Below, one piece after another: positions 8,762 through 18,288 of a stretch of 64,000 nucleotides of DNA. The notes under the pieces are model-generated. The model saw only the letters and a program-made list of their open reading frames with translations. It had not been told where the DNA came from and did not search any database. The translations under genes and the position numbers were made by a program. Positions within the stretch are counted from its first letter, which is position 1. Every line of letters begins with the position of its first letter. The DNA comes from Photobacterium marinum (GTDB taxonomy: Bacteria; Pseudomonadota; Gammaproteobacteria; Enterobacterales; Vibrionaceae), in the NCBI RefSeq assembly GCF_000331515.1, contig NZ_AMZO01000021.1:1-64000 (forward strand), given 5' to 3'.

Positions 8762-9979
8762 TCAGAATGACAGGAAGATGCCTGCCAGCGTTGCACTCAT
8801 CAGGTTTGACAGAGTCGCTGCAAAAATAGCTTTCAGACCCAGACGTGCAATATCAGGACGGCGGCTTGGTACGATACCACCCAGACCACCCATCAGCATT
8901 GCGATTGATGTCAGGTTTGCAAAACCACACAATGCGAAAGTAACAACAGCCTGAGAGTGAGCGCTTAGTTGATCTTTAACAGCCATCAGATCAGCGAAGG
9001 CTACAAATTCATTAACAGCAATTTTCTTACCGATCAGGCTTGCAGCAACTGTTGCTTCTGACCATGGCACACCGATCAGCCATGCAACTGGTGCGAAAAT
9101 GTAACCAAACAGCAATTCAAGGCTCAGGTTTTCAACACCAATCAGTTCGCCAAGGTGGCCAAGACCGCCATTAAGCAGAGCAATCAAGCTAATGATAGAC
9201 AGCAGGCTTGCACCAACAGCCATCGCAATCTGCAGGCCGCTAAGCGCACCCTGAGATGCTGCGTCGATAATGTTAACAGGCGCATTCTCATCTTCATCAT
9301 CAACCTGAGGCTCATCAGTCAGCGTTTCTGTTTGTGGAACCAGAATCTTCGCCATCATCAGGCCAGCAGGTGCAGACATGAAGCTTGCAGCGATCAGGTA
9401 GCTGATTTCAACACCAAGACCCGCGTAACCAACCAGCGTACCACCGGCTACAGAAGCCAGACCGCCAACCATTACTGCGAAAAGCTCAGAGCGAGACATT
9501 CTGGCAAGGTATGGACGAACAACCAGCGGTGCTTCAACAGAACCAACAAAGATGTTAGCCGTTGCAGACATAGATTCAGTGCGGCTGGTACCTAGTACAC
9601 GCTGTAGCGCGCCACCCAGAACACGGATAATCCAACCCATGATGCCCAGGTAGTAAAGCACACCGATCAGTGAAGAGAAAAATACGATTGTCGGCAATAC
9701 GTTAACGGCAAAGATAAAACCAATTTTAAACTTAGCCAGATCACCGAACAGGAATTCAGAACCGATACGACCGTAGTCGATAACACCAGAGACGGCATTG
9801 GATACTGTGTTCAGAACTTCACGTCCGACAGGCACATACAAAATAAATCCTGCGAACAGAATCTGGATTGCAAACGCGCCACCTACTGCACGCCAGCTAA
9901 TCGCACGACGATTTTCCGAAAATAAGATTGCAACCGCAAATAGTGAAACAATACCTAAGATGCTGACCAGATGCCCCAT
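8762..9979 (-). CDS. NupC-type concentrative nucleoside transporter
   Basis: 405 residues when started at the second ATG. GGAG lies 7 bases before that ATG but only 1 base before the first one (9985), so 9979 is preferred. The protein is close to the Vibrio cholerae CNT of known structure: the RAVGGAFAIQ start, EAPLVVRPYL hairpin, VNEFVAF and CGFANLTSIA are all present. It imports nucleosides with a cation gradient. The ribose-contact positions (Glu in NEF, Asn and Ser in FANLTS) are kept. The nucleobase hairpin reads GSVE (146-149) instead of the GQTE of V. cholerae CNT. CRP-like sites lie upstream. Confidence 0.9.
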   Translation of the reverse strand: MGHLVSILGIVSLFAVAILFSENRRAISWRAVGGAFAIQILFAGFILYVPVGREVLNTVSNAVSGVIDYGRIGSEFLFGDLAKFKIGFIFAVNVLPTIVFFSSLIGVLYYLGIMGWIIRVLGGALQRVLGTSRTESMSATANIFVGSVEAPLVVRPYLARMSRSELFAVMVGGLASVAGGTLVGYAGLGVEISYLIAASFMSAPAGLMMAKILVPQTETLTDEPQVDDEDENAPVNIIDAASQGALSGLQIAMAVGASLLSIISLIALLNGGLGHLGELIGVENLSLELLFGYIFAPVAWLIGVPWSEATVAASLIGKKIAVNEFVAFADLMAVKDQLSAHSQAVVTFALCGFANLTSIAMLMGGLGGIVPSRRPDIARLGLKAIFAATLSNLMSATLAGIFLSF

Positions 9980-10048
9980 GGTCATTCTCCAATGTTAATT
10001 AGTGGGTTAGTAAAACGATTGCGGCGGCATTTTAGGGATTTTAAAAAC

Positions 10049-10064
10049 TGTGACAAGCATCAAT
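10049..10064 (-). promoter_or_regulatory. CRP-like site near nupC
   Basis: TGTGA-N6-TCAAT matches 8 of 10 core bases of the CRP consensus and lies about 70 bp upstream of the nupC start. Nucleoside transporter genes of this family are CRP-controlled in enterics. Confidence 0.45.
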
Positions 10065-10162
10065 TTGTTATGCAAATTTACAGAATTGATACATCAAACA
10101 AAAAAATCGAGGAAAATATCGGCAAAGCAAACGAAAACGGCAGATTGGTGCTCATACGGGAT

Positions 10163-10207
10163 ACTATTGTTAGCATAAGTGACAATAGTGACCATGATCA
10201 CACTATT
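10163..10207. promoter_or_regulatory. Strong CRP-like site inside overlapping dyads
   Basis: AGTGA-N6-TCACA at 10187-10202 matches 9 of 10 core CRP bases. It is embedded in two overlapping inverted repeats sharing one arm: ACTATTGT (10163-10170) with ACAATAGT (10182-10189), and AATAGTG (10184-10190) with CACTATT (10201-10207). It lies between the divergent nupC and cytochrome c genes. The rest of the 350-bp gap holds no convincing gene. Confidence 0.55.
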
Positions 10208-10329
10208 AGCCCTGTTCAATTTACGGCTATTTTGCCGATGCTTTTTTCATCATCCTCTACACTTGTCAATAAGATACTCAACAGCATGTTCATAAATAGC
10301 TTGGCAATGTACGAATACGGAGTGATTTC

Positions 10330-10770
10330 ATGAAAAAACATCTAATACTAACAATGATATTTTTTGTGTTCGGCCTCACTGGCTGTGAAGACGGTCCGCG
10401 AGGTTTTAGCTTACCTGCCGGCGATCCCGCCAAAGGCCAACAGGTATTTCTTGAAATGCAATGTCTTAGCTGTCATGCAATGGAAGGCTTTGAAAGACCA
10501 GCAGATTCAGAAGACCAGCTTTCGGTCGAGCTGGGCGGGAAAGTACAGAGCCTGAAAACCTACGCGGAACTGGTTACTTCGGTGATCAACCCATCTCATC
10601 AGATTGCAAAAGGTTACAACTTAAAAGATGTTCAGATTTCAGGACAATCCGTGATGCCTGTTTACAATGATGTGATGACTGTAGGTCAGTTAGTGGACTT
10701 AATCACTTTCCTTGAATCCAAGTATGAGCTTGAACCATATACCCAAACTAAGTATCTGATGTACCACTGA
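10330..10770 (+). CDS. Lipid-anchored class I cytochrome c
   Basis: 146 residues. The signal sequence ends in a lipobox (GLTGC, Cys at about 19), so the mature protein is probably lipid-anchored facing the periplasm. One haem-binding CLSCH motif lies at about 45-49, and QSVMPVYND (about 110) supplies the expected distal Met. GGAGTG precedes the ATG. It is a monohaem electron carrier; its partner is not apparent from the neighbours. It is divergent from nupC across a CRP-like region. Confidence 0.9.
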   Translation: MKKHLILTMIFFVFGLTGCEDGPRGFSLPAGDPAKGQQVFLEMQCLSCHAMEGFERPADSEDQLSVELGGKVQSLKTYAELVTSVINPSHQIAKGYNLKDVQISGQSVMPVYNDVMTVGQLVDLITFLESKYELEPYTQTKYLMYH

Positions 10771-10776
10771 TAAAAA

Positions 10777-10806
10777 AGCACGAAGAAGCTGCAGCTTCTT
10801 CGTGCT
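10777..10806 (-). terminator. Perfect palindromic terminator
   Basis: Fifteen-base arms beginning AGCACGAAGAAGCTG form a perfect palindrome. On the minus strand it runs into six T, so it terminates the LysR gene to its right. It can also back up the convergent cytochrome gene. Confidence 0.8.
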
Positions 10807-10872
10807 GATCCTGCGTCTAATAATGGCAAATTTTAAACGTTATTTACCAATAACCCAGTGGTTGGCTACAAA

Positions 10873-11793
10873 CTACATCAGTTCCCGATCCCAGAAAGCA
10901 GGCTCTCCAATATGCTCACGGACAAAATCAATGAACACTTTTACCTTAGCAGGCAAGAACTTATGGCGAGGATAAATCGCATATAACGGCATATGCTGAT
11001 TAGGTTCCCAGTCAGGAATTAAGCGAATCAACCGCCCTTCCCTGAACTCATTCTTCAGCAGATACGTCGCCAGGTAACCAATACCATTCCCTGCCAAAGT
11101 GGCATCACGAATAGCATCAGCCGAATCCACTCGATAATTACCCCTTACCTTAACCTGTAAGTTTTCATCGTCTTTGCTGAAGCTCCAGGAAGTATCTTTA
11201 CGCTCCCGGCTGTAATAGGTAATACAGTTATGTTCTTTCAAGTCATTTGGATGGTATGGTACCCCATGCTTCGCCAAATAATCCGGGCTGGCAGCCAATA
11301 CAAACTGGCAATCAACCAAGTGGCGGGCCACAAAGCCTTCTGGTGGGGTATCCATAATACCAATCCATAAATCAAGCTGTTCAGAAATAAGATCAACGCG
11401 GTGATCAAACAGGCTCATTTCAAGATTAAGCTGCGGATATCGCTCATGGAACTCACTAATGTATGGGCCGATATGGTTCGAAGCAAAAGACTGGGCAATA
11501 CCAACACGTAATGAACCATGAAGGCTATTTGAATCAACCAGTAACTCACTTTCCGCTTCATTAATTTCATCAACGATATTGGCGCAATGAGCGGCAAAAT
11601 TTCGTCCGGCCTCAGTCAGTGCAAACGAACGTGTTGTACGCTGGACAAGCTGTATCCCCAACCTCTCTTCCAACTGCTGTATTTGCTTACTAACCTGGGT
11701 TCTGGAAATATCTAGCAACTGTGCTGCACGGGTAAAGCTCTTCTGTTTTGTCAGAGCATTAAATACAACCATTTGCTGTGCTTTTTTAAGCAT
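10873..11793 (-). CDS. LysR-family transcriptional regulator
   Basis: 306 residues from the ATG at 11793. A longer frame begins with TTG at 11841, but that codon lies inside the terminator of the preceding chemoreceptor gene, and the family start is MLKKAQQMVVFNAL. The DNA-binding helix region (SFTRAAQLLDISRTQVSKQI) is at about 18-37. The effector domain contains YISEFHERYPQL and a conserved GIGYLATYL. It is of the AaeR/CrgA-like subgroup. No divergent target is present; neighbours give no clear clue to its regulon. Confidence 0.9.
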   Translation of the reverse strand: MLKKAQQMVVFNALTKQKSFTRAAQLLDISRTQVSKQIQQLEERLGIQLVQRTTRSFALTEAGRNFAAHCANIVDEINEAESELLVDSNSLHGSLRVGIAQSFASNHIGPYISEFHERYPQLNLEMSLFDHRVDLISEQLDLWIGIMDTPPEGFVARHLVDCQFVLAASPDYLAKHGVPYHPNDLKEHNCITYYSRERKDTSWSFSKDDENLQVKVRGNYRVDSADAIRDATLAGNGIGYLATYLLKNEFREGRLIRLIPDWEPNQHMPLYAIYPRHKFLPAKVKVFIDFVREHIGEPAFWDRELM

Positions 11794-11839
11794 GGATATC
11801 TTCGGGCCTCGGTTTTTATGTTCTTCTTTATATGAAAAC

Positions 11840-11868
11840 AAAAAGACCTGTCAGGGACAGGTCTTTTT
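11840..11868 (-). terminator. Terminator of the chemoreceptor gene
   Basis: A perfect 13-bp stem (AAAAAGACCTGTC and complement) with a 3-base loop and flanking A/T runs. It works on the minus strand for the upstream receptor gene. Its position argues against the upstream TTG start of the next LysR gene. Confidence 0.85.
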
Positions 11869-11895
11869 CCACTTATTCAGCTATTTTAATTCAGC

Positions 11896-13524
11896 TTAAA
11901 TTGTAAAGAAAGAAAGCTGCTGTTTCTGCTTCTCAGCAAGCTGCGACAATTCATTACTGGCCGTCGCACTCTGGCTAATACCAGCAACGTTCTGATTCAC
12001 AATCTCCGACATATTGGTGACATTGCGATTAATGTCCTGTGTTACCTGAGACTGTTGCTCTGCGGCTGTTGCAACCTGAGTGTTCATATCGCTGATTTGA
12101 ACTACAGATTCTGTGATACCAACCAATGCGTCATTAGCACGATTCGACAGTTCCTGATTACGCTCAAGCATTTCCAGGCTGCTCTGCATGCTGTCATTCG
12201 CCTGGTTAGACTGTGACTGCAACTCTTCAATGATTGCCTGGATTTCCTGAGTCGACGACTGGGTACGCGCTGCCAGCATACGTACTTCATCGGCTACTAC
12301 CGCAAAACCACGGCCGGATTCACCCGCACGAGCGGCTTCGATAGCAGCATTCAGAGCCAGAAGGTTTGTCTGCTCAGAAATACCCTGGATAACTTCAATA
12401 ACCTTGCTGATTTGTTCAGACTGCTCTTTCAGGCGAGTTACAACGTCTGCCGCTTCTGTCAGAGTCTTGTTCATCTGAACACTTGCCGCACTGCTTTGCT
12501 CGAAGATGCTCAAACCTTCACGAGCCAGTTCATCAGTCTGCTTAGCCATTGCATCCGCAGCAGTTGCGTTATCACTGACGTTTTCAGCTGTACTTGAAAG
12601 TTCGTTAACCGCAGAAGCAACCTGATCAATCTCATTGTGCTCCTGCTGAGCATTCGCTTCAGACTGAGTCATTACCGCAGCTAGTTCGGTGGAAGCAGAT
12701 GCCACATCTTCACTGATACGGATTAGTGCATCAACCGTCTGGTGCAACTGCTTGACAGTACGGTTTACATCACTGCTCAGCTGAGCAATTTCATTAGTAC
12801 CGTCCTGCTCTGCATTGACACGCAGGTTACCAGCCGCCACATCACGCATCACAGACTGAAGTTTGAAGATCGGGTTAACCACCAAACCAGACATCCACCA
12901 GGCCACAAGCACAGCAATAGCAAATACAGCCAGAATCGCGAACGTCGCGCTGTTCATCATATTACGGCTATTTTCAGCACTCTGATCCAATGTATTGGTC
13001 GAGTATGAATTCACCTGCTGCGAAAGCTCGTTGATAGACTCAACCATACGATTGCCGACAGCACGGTATTTAGAGATGAAATTATTAAATTCCTGTTCAG
13101 ACAGCTCACCACGGTCGTGCTGATTCAGGGTAACAACCGCACGATTAGAGTAAGCAATGTAGTCCTGAATCGCCGAATGAACATTGTCAGCCGCACTTCT
13201 GAAAGCATCGACCTGCTCCAGCAATTTAAGATCACGTGCAATTTCTTTTTCTGCACTGGCCAGCTCACCTTTAAAACTGTCGCGGCGCGCAGGATCATAA
13301 ATAGCGTACACTGCACTTATACGCAGCGGATAGACGCGATCATCAATATTGGCCAGTGTATCCTTATACTCAACCAGGGCATCGGTATTTTGAGCGATCA
13401 CTTCTTGTTCGTTATCAAGTTTTCCTTTTGTGATCATCAAAGTCGTAAAGAGCACTACCACCATTAACATTACAGGCATCAATACCTGGTAACGAATGGA
13501 TAAGTTTTTCAATGAAAATTGCAT
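11896..13524 (-). CDS. Methyl-accepting chemotaxis protein, four-helix-bundle type
   Basis: 542 residues. Transmembrane segment 1 (about 12-32), a periplasmic helical bundle of about 155 residues (4HB type; Lys/Glu-rich, with [12 protein letters not shown]), and transmembrane segment 2 (about 190-212) are followed by a HAMP region ([20 protein letters not shown]) and the signalling hairpin. The hairpin tip carries [19 protein letters not shown] and [12 protein letters not shown]. No C-terminal receptor-methylase pentapeptide is present. Signals pass to CheA/CheW. The ligand is unknown; the fold suits small organic solutes. Confidence 0.92.
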   Translation of the reverse strand: MQFSLKNLSIRYQVLMPVMLMVVVLFTTLMITKGKLDNEQEVIAQNTDALVEYKDTLANIDDRVYPLRISAVYAIYDPARRDSFKGELASAEKEIARDLKLLEQVDAFRSAADNVHSAIQDYIAYSNRAVVTLNQHDRGELSEQEFNNFISKYRAVGNRMVESINELSQQVNSYSTNTLDQSAENSRNMMNSATFAILAVFAIAVLVAWWMSGLVVNPIFKLQSVMRDVAAGNLRVNAEQDGTNEIAQLSSDVNRTVKQLHQTVDALIRISEDVASASTELAAVMTQSEANAQQEHNEIDQVASAVNELSSTAENVSDNATAADAMAKQTDELAREGLSIFEQSSAASVQMNKTLTEAADVVTRLKEQSEQISKVIEVIQGISEQTNLLALNAAIEAARAGESGRGFAVVADEVRMLAARTQSSTQEIQAIIEELQSQSNQANDSMQSSLEMLERNQELSNRANDALVGITESVVQISDMNTQVATAAEQQSQVTQDINRNVTNMSEIVNQNVAGISQSATASNELSQLAEKQKQQLSFFTI

Positions 13525-13783
13525 TTTGGCCTCAAATTTAATTTTTGTATCCGCAAAAATACAGTAGGTAATTCAGACTGACTAAAGAGCGCACAATATA
13601 GATCTGGATCACACAAATGTCTACAAAATTATCAGCCGATTTTTCTTTGAAAAATCTTGCACTTATCGTTAATAACAATTCACCCTTGTTATAAAAAACA
13701 CGGTTTAATTAGTTTAAATTATGAACAGAACGCGAAGTTAACATTTCCACAAATAGATCAATCATTAAGCACTTATCTGCATC

Positions 13784-13834
13784 GTCATAGAGTGTTCAAA
13801 CTTCTGAAACATGATTGTCATAAAACTTTCCTAA
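13784..13834 (+). promoter_or_regulatory. Array of Pho-box heptads upstream of pstS
   Basis: Five 7-bp elements sit at exact 11-bp steps: GTCATAG (13784), TTCAAAC (13795), GAAACAT (13806), GTCATAA (13817) and TTCCTAA (13828). The first, fourth and fifth best match the PhoB half-site. The 3' pair forms a good PhoB box placed as a -35 element about 60 bp before pstS. This supports phosphate-starvation control by PhoB. I see nothing else in the rest of the 13525-13894 gap. Confidence 0.8.
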
Positions 13835-13894
13835 CCTTTTTATCGTTCATTCAAACCTATTGGCAATAAGGCCAGCTTTTTAAGGATTAGGAAA

Positions 13895-14713
13895 ATGAAA
13901 ACACAGGTTATTGGTGCACTAGCCCTTGCAGGTTCAATGGTATTTAACACTGCCGTCGCAAATGAAACTGTTTCAGTTGTAGGCTCAAGCTCCGTATCAC
14001 CTATCATGGAAGTACTTGGTGAAACCTATGCAAACTCTCACGATGTTGTTGTTGAAGTTCAGGGCCCGGGCTCTTCTGCTGGTATCCGTGCCGCACACGA
14101 CGGTTCTTCTGATCTGGGTATGAGTTCTCGTGACCTGAAATCATCTGAAAAAGCAGACAACATTAAAGAGGTAGTTATCGCTCGCGACGGCATTGCCGTT
14201 GTTGTTCACAATAACAACCCCGTCTCTAACCTGACTAAAGAGCAGGTTTCTCAAATCTATAAAGGTGAAGTCACTAACTGGAATCAGGTTGGCGGTGAAA
14301 ACAAGCCAATCGTAGTTGCAACCCGTGATACCGCATCTGGTACTCGTGGCGCTTTCGAAGACATCATGAGCCTAAAGAAGAAAATCAACGGTGTTAAAGT
14401 TTCTGCGATTTCTCAGCGCGCACAAGTTGCCAGCGGTAACGGGCAGCTAAAAACAATCGTAGCGAACAACCCATTTGCTATCGGTTACATCTCTCTGGGC
14501 TCAGTAGATAACTCAGTTAAACCACTGGCTATCGACAACCACAAACCATCTATTGAAGCAATCAAAGCCGGTGAATATAGCGTACAGCGTCCATTCCTTG
14601 TTGTGTATAAAGAAGGCCGTCCTTCTAAAGCTGCACTAGAATTTCTGAAGTGGATTCACACTCCACAAGCACAAAACATTGTTACAGAAAAAGGCTTCAT
14701 CTCAGTTAAATAA
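13895..14713 (+). CDS. pstS: Periplasmic phosphate-binding protein PstS
   Basis: 272 residues with a signal peptide (about 1-22, ending AVA). Phosphate-binding features include GSSSVSPIM (about 31-39), QGPGSSAGIRA, and RDTASGTRGAF. It captures inorganic phosphate in the periplasm for the PstCAB transporter. The short form resembles the PstS of vibrios and Gram-positives rather than the longer E. coli one. It follows a Pho-box array and is separated from pstC by a hairpin. Confidence 0.95.
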   Translation: MKTQVIGALALAGSMVFNTAVANETVSVVGSSSVSPIMEVLGETYANSHDVVVEVQGPGSSAGIRAAHDGSSDLGMSSRDLKSSEKADNIKEVVIARDGIAVVVHNNNPVSNLTKEQVSQIYKGEVTNWNQVGGENKPIVVATRDTASGTRGAFEDIMSLKKKINGVKVSAISQRAQVASGNGQLKTIVANNPFAIGYISLGSVDNSVKPLAIDNHKPSIEAIKAGEYSVQRPFLVVYKEGRPSKAALEFLKWIHTPQAQNIVTEKGFISVK

Positions 14714-14729
14714 TTTAGCTGATATTTTG

Positions 14730-14764
14730 TCCGGTCATCGTCGATGACGGTGGCCGGATTTTCT
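14730..14764 (+). terminator. Attenuator hairpin between pstS and pstC
   Basis: TCCGG (14730-14734) pairs with CCGGA (14754-14758), with an inner TCATCG/TCGATGA pairing, followed by TTTTCTT. A leaky terminator here would give excess binding protein over membrane subunits, as expected for ABC importers. Confidence 0.65.
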
Positions 14765-14818
14765 TGATTCCCTGATATATGAATGAGCCAAAGCTTGATC
14801 AATATCGGAGTACAGATT

Positions 14819-15730
14819 ATGACCATCGCAAATAACATAGAAAATCCACCTAAAGGGCCTTCGCTAAAGACCAAAAATAAAACTGATTGGCGCGAAGTTT
14901 TTTTTAAGTACCTATTTTTATCGAGTGCCGCACTTGGCATTTTGTCGCTAATTACTATCGGCTACTTTATCTTCCGCGAAAGTTTCGACGCCTTTGCCCA
15001 GGCTGGTGTAGAAGGCATCGTATTTGGTATGGATTGGCTTCCGCCAGCCCTTTACGGTATTGCCCCGATGATCGTAGCGTCTGTTGTTTCAACAGCCGGT
15101 GCGGTTGTACTAGGTGTGCCAATTGGCGTATTGACTGCTATTTTCATTGCAGAGGTTGCACCGGCTCGTCTGGCAAACCTGATTCGTCCGATGATCGAAC
15201 TGCTGGCTGGTATCCCTTCAGTTGTATACGGTTTCTTCGGCCTGGTGATCATCGTGCCACTAATCCAGGACGTATTCTCGGTGCCAGCCGGTAACACAAT
15301 CCTTGCAGGTATCATTGTGCTATCTGTCATGATCCTGCCAACCGTAATCACAGTTTCAGAAACATCTATCCGCGCAGTACCGCGTAGCTATAAAGAAGGC
15401 TCTCTGGCACTGGGAGCTTCACATATGTTTACGGTATTCAAACTGCTCGTTCCGGCAGCCCGTTCAGGCATCATGACTGGCGTTATCCTGGGAGTTGCCC
15501 GAGCATTAGGTGAAACCATGGCCATCATCATGGTGATGGGTAACTCCCCTGCAATGCCTCGAGGCCTTCTGGACTCAGCGCGTACTCTGACTGCGAACAT
15601 TGCCATTGAGATGTCGTACGCAACCGGTATTCACGCCAGTGCACTTTATGCCACCGGTATTGTTTTGCTTATTTTCATCATGACGCTAAATGCCGCTCTG
15701 CTTTACCTGAACCGTGAGCGAGCGAGGTAA
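14819..15730 (+). CDS. pstC: Phosphate ABC transporter permease PstC
   Basis: 303 residues from the ATG at 14819, which has GGAG 8 bases upstream; the in-frame ATG at 14783 lacks one. Six predicted membrane segments are present. The ABC-permease EAA loop is visible (RSYKEGSLALGASHMFTVFK). RALGETMAIIMVMG is typical of PstC. With PstA it forms the inner-membrane channel for phosphate. The start of pstA follows 5 bp after the stop. Confidence 0.95.
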   Translation: MTIANNIENPPKGPSLKTKNKTDWREVFFKYLFLSSAALGILSLITIGYFIFRESFDAFAQAGVEGIVFGMDWLPPALYGIAPMIVASVVSTAGAVVLGVPIGVLTAIFIAEVAPARLANLIRPMIELLAGIPSVVYGFFGLVIIVPLIQDVFSVPAGNTILAGIIVLSVMILPTVITVSETSIRAVPRSYKEGSLALGASHMFTVFKLLVPAARSGIMTGVILGVARALGETMAIIMVMGNSPAMPRGLLDSARTLTANIAIEMSYATGIHASALYATGIVLLIFIMTLNAALLYLNRERAR

Positions 15731-15735
15731 TCACT

Positions 15736-16602
15736 ATGTCTTTACAGTCTACAAATGCTGGTAAGCAGCAACTAAAAGATAAAATTGCACTAAGCGTGAT
15801 TTGGCTTTCTGCCTCCATCACGGTTGGTTTCCTACTGTGGGTTGTCTGGTACATCCTAAGTAATGGTTTATCCCACGTTGACTGGGATTTCATCACCAGT
15901 AACTACACCACAATTGGTCAGGAATCAGGTATCTGGCCGATGATTGTTTCAACCCTGTATATGGTTGCAGCTTCCATCGCCGTTGCGGCACCTCTGGGGA
16001 TCATGACTGCTATCTATCTGACTGAATATGCAAAAGTCGGTAGCCGTCTGGTTAAAGTGATCCGCTTCTGTACTGAATCTCTTGCCGGTATTCCGTCGAT
16101 TATCTACGGTCTGTTCGGTATGACTTTCTTCGTGGTCGTTCTGGGCTTCGGCTACTCGATCCTGTCAGGTGCACTGACTCTGAGTATCCTGATTCTTCCG
16201 GTGATTATCCGAACCACAGAAGAGGCTTTAATGGCTGTTCCACAAACCTACCGTGAAGGTTCATACGGTTTGGGTGCCTCAAAAATCTACACAATCTGGA
16301 GACTTATTCTGCCAAGCGCGATGCCTGGTATCGTAACCTCCATCATCCTCAGCGTAGGTCGTGTTATCGGTGAATCTGCACCGGTATTCATGACAGCAGG
16401 TATGGTGGCGCGTATTCCTGAGAGCATGCTGGACTCAGGCCGTACGCTAACCGTTCACCTGTATAAGTTGACCCAGGAACTCTACACCATTCACGAATGG
16501 AATCAGGCATACGCAACCGCCACCATCCTGATTGTGATTGTTCTTGTGATTAACATGATTACCAAACTTATCGCCAGCCGATTCAACACTGCGACTTACT
16601 AA
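15736..16602 (+). CDS. pstA: Phosphate ABC transporter permease PstA
   Basis: 288 residues with six membrane segments. The EAA loop reads [20 protein letters not shown], and [17 protein letters not shown] is the PstA signature. It pairs with PstC. The GAGG Shine-Dalgarno overlaps the pstC stop codon. Confidence 0.95.
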   Translation: MSLQSTNAGKQQLKDKIALSVIWLSASITVGFLLWVVWYILSNGLSHVDWDFITSNYTTIGQESGIWPMIVSTLYMVAASIAVAAPLGIMTAIYLTEYAKVGSRLVKVIRFCTESLAGIPSIIYGLFGMTFFVVVLGFGYSILSGALTLSILILPVIIRTTEEALMAVPQTYREGSYGLGASKIYTIWRLILPSAMPGIVTSIILSVGRVIGESAPVFMTAGMVARIPESMLDSGRTLTVHLYKLTQELYTIHEWNQAYATATILIVIVLVINMITKLIASRFNTATY

Positions 16603-16619
16603 TTTTTGGGGAAGAGAAA

Positions 16620-17372
16620 ATGATGAACAAATTTGAAATTGAAAACCTGGATCTATTCTACGGTGAAAATCAGGCTCTGAAGAAAATCTGTCTACCAATC
16701 CCGAACCGTCAGGTAACCGCATTAATCGGCCCGTCCGGTTGTGGTAAATCTACCCTGCTACGCTGCCTGAACCGTATGAATGACCTGATTGAAGGCGTAA
16801 AAATCCAGGGCAAGCTAACCATGGACAGCGAAGATGTTTACGGCAACATCGATGTTGCACAGCTTCGCATTAAAGTGGGCATGGTATTCCAGAAGCCAAA
16901 CCCATTCCCGATGAGCATTTATGAAAACGTGGCTTACGGCCTTCGTGCTCAAGGCATTAGTGACAAGAAACGTCTTGATGCCGTGGTTGAAAAATCACTG
17001 CGCGGCGCAGCACTTTGGGATGAAGTGAAAGACCGCCTAAAATCTCACGCATTCGGTCTGTCTGGTGGCCAGCAGCAGCGTTTGTGTATCGCCCGAACCA
17101 TTGCAATGGAACCGGAAGTGATCCTGATGGACGAACCTACTTCTGCGCTTGACCCAATTGCAACCAAGAAAATTGAAGATTTGATGGAGTCGTTGAAAAA
17201 GGACTTCACTATCGTGATCGTTACTCACTCAATGCAACAGGCGCGTCGTATCTCAGACCGAACGGCCTTCTTCCTGATGGGTGAACTGGTTGAGCACGAT
17301 GACACTCATTCACTGTTTAACAGCCCGCACGATGACCGCACCCGTGGTTACGTAAACGGTGATTTCGGCTAA
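16620..17372 (+). CDS. pstB: Phosphate ABC transporter ATPase PstB
   Basis: 250 residues, standard PstB length. Walker [10 protein letters not shown] (37-45), the Q-loop [11 protein letters not shown], the ABC signature LSGGQQQR (about 147) and Walker [13 protein letters not shown] are intact, and a switch His follows (VTHSMQQ). GGGGAAG precedes two adjacent ATG codons; either may start. The operon ends here at a strong terminator. phoU, which often follows pstB, is absent. Confidence 0.95.
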   Translation: MMNKFEIENLDLFYGENQALKKICLPIPNRQVTALIGPSGCGKSTLLRCLNRMNDLIEGVKIQGKLTMDSEDVYGNIDVAQLRIKVGMVFQKPNPFPMSIYENVAYGLRAQGISDKKRLDAVVEKSLRGAALWDEVKDRLKSHAFGLSGGQQQRLCIARTIAMEPEVILMDEPTSALDPIATKKIEDLMESLKKDFTIVIVTHSMQQARRISDRTAFFLMGELVEHDDTHSLFNSPHDDRTRGYVNGDFG

Positions 17373-17442
17373 TGAGCCAATAAGAAAAACTTCCTCAGCT
17401 CAAAGTCGTTGTAAGCGAATAATAAAAGCGATGGTAAGTATT

Positions 17443-17471
17443 GCCCCCTCTTAATGAGGGGGCCTTTTTTT
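17443..17471 (+). terminator. Terminator of pstSCAB
   Basis: GCCCCCTC pairs with GAGGGGGC over a 5-base loop, followed by seven T. Confidence 0.9.
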
Positions 17472-17477
17472 GAAAGA

Positions 17478-18140
17478 TTAATTTTTAGCAGTGATGTCGT
17501 CACCCTCATCAAGCCAAGGTGTGCCACTTAATTTTGGGTAACCTTCTAAATAAGTGATCGTTGCACCAGTCTCTGCTTTAATTTGACGAACTATGTCTAA
17601 AAACGTCTTTTCAGTCCATTCTTCCGGAGTCCCAACCATAGCATTCGACATCTGACGACTTATCTCCAATAACCCGCCTTCTTTCTTTGTAAAAGTTGCA
17701 TACAAATCCAGATGGTATCCCTCATTATATGGGAATAGACATGCAGTTAGATTTAAATTTGAAGACCCAGAGATTTCGCGGTTTGCTTTAGCCGTCCAAG
17801 AAGCTCCCTCACAAGTCGCAACTTTCACTCCCAATTGGCCCCCACTACTTGCAAATGCCGCAAATTTTGAGCCTTTAAATGGATTTTCTAAAGCAAATCT
17901 GCCCGGCTTTTCTGGTAGTTCTGCTGAGGTTGGTATTGGTCGAGCTTCTTGAGCATCATTTACATTTCGACCTAAACCATCACTTGCAGATTCTGCAATT
18001 TCATAACGATCAGCATCAGTTTTTATGTCAAATATACGGTAATACTCTACGTTCTTGGTTTTTTCTACCAAAACGTTATTTACCGAACCACAACCTGATA
18101 ATAAAAGAGAAAGCGCTATGCCAACTGCTACTTTATTCAT
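17478..18140 (-). CDS. Predicted lipoprotein of unknown function
   Basis: 220 residues. The signal sequence ends in the lipobox LLSGC (Cys at about 17), followed by GSVNNV, so outer-membrane sorting is likely. The mature part is hydrophilic with mixed alpha/beta character and two cysteines (VATCEGAS, LTACLFPY) that could form a disulfide. AAGGA precedes the ATG. The family is not recognised. It is convergent with pstB, and neighbours give no functional hint. Confidence 0.8.
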   Translation of the reverse strand: MNKVAVGIALSLLLSGCGSVNNVLVEKTKNVEYYRIFDIKTDADRYEIAESASDGLGRNVNDAQEARPIPTSAELPEKPGRFALENPFKGSKFAAFASSGGQLGVKVATCEGASWTAKANREISGSSNLNLTACLFPYNEGYHLDLYATFTKKEGGLLEISRQMSNAMVGTPEEWTEKTFLDIVRQIKAETGATITYLEGYPKLSGTPWLDEGDDITAKN

Positions 18141-18288
18141 TATTTATCCTTTAAATCTAAAATTACTAGCGTCTTATTATTTAACAAAGTGAAACTAGCG
18201 CCATAAAAACAAAGCGCATATGGATTAAATAATACAAATAGATTTAAAGAGATTCATTGAGCCAGTTCATAATTTAGCTACGTCTGCT

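Noticed and set aside
9971-10333. Plus-strand frame of 120 codons between nupC and the cytochrome gene
   Set aside because: It begins inside nupC, crosses the CRP-like operator cluster, has no ribosome-binding site and no protein-like composition.
11794-11841. TTG start extending the LysR protein by 16 residues
   Set aside because: The codon lies in the terminator stem of the upstream gene, and the family start is the ATG at 11793.
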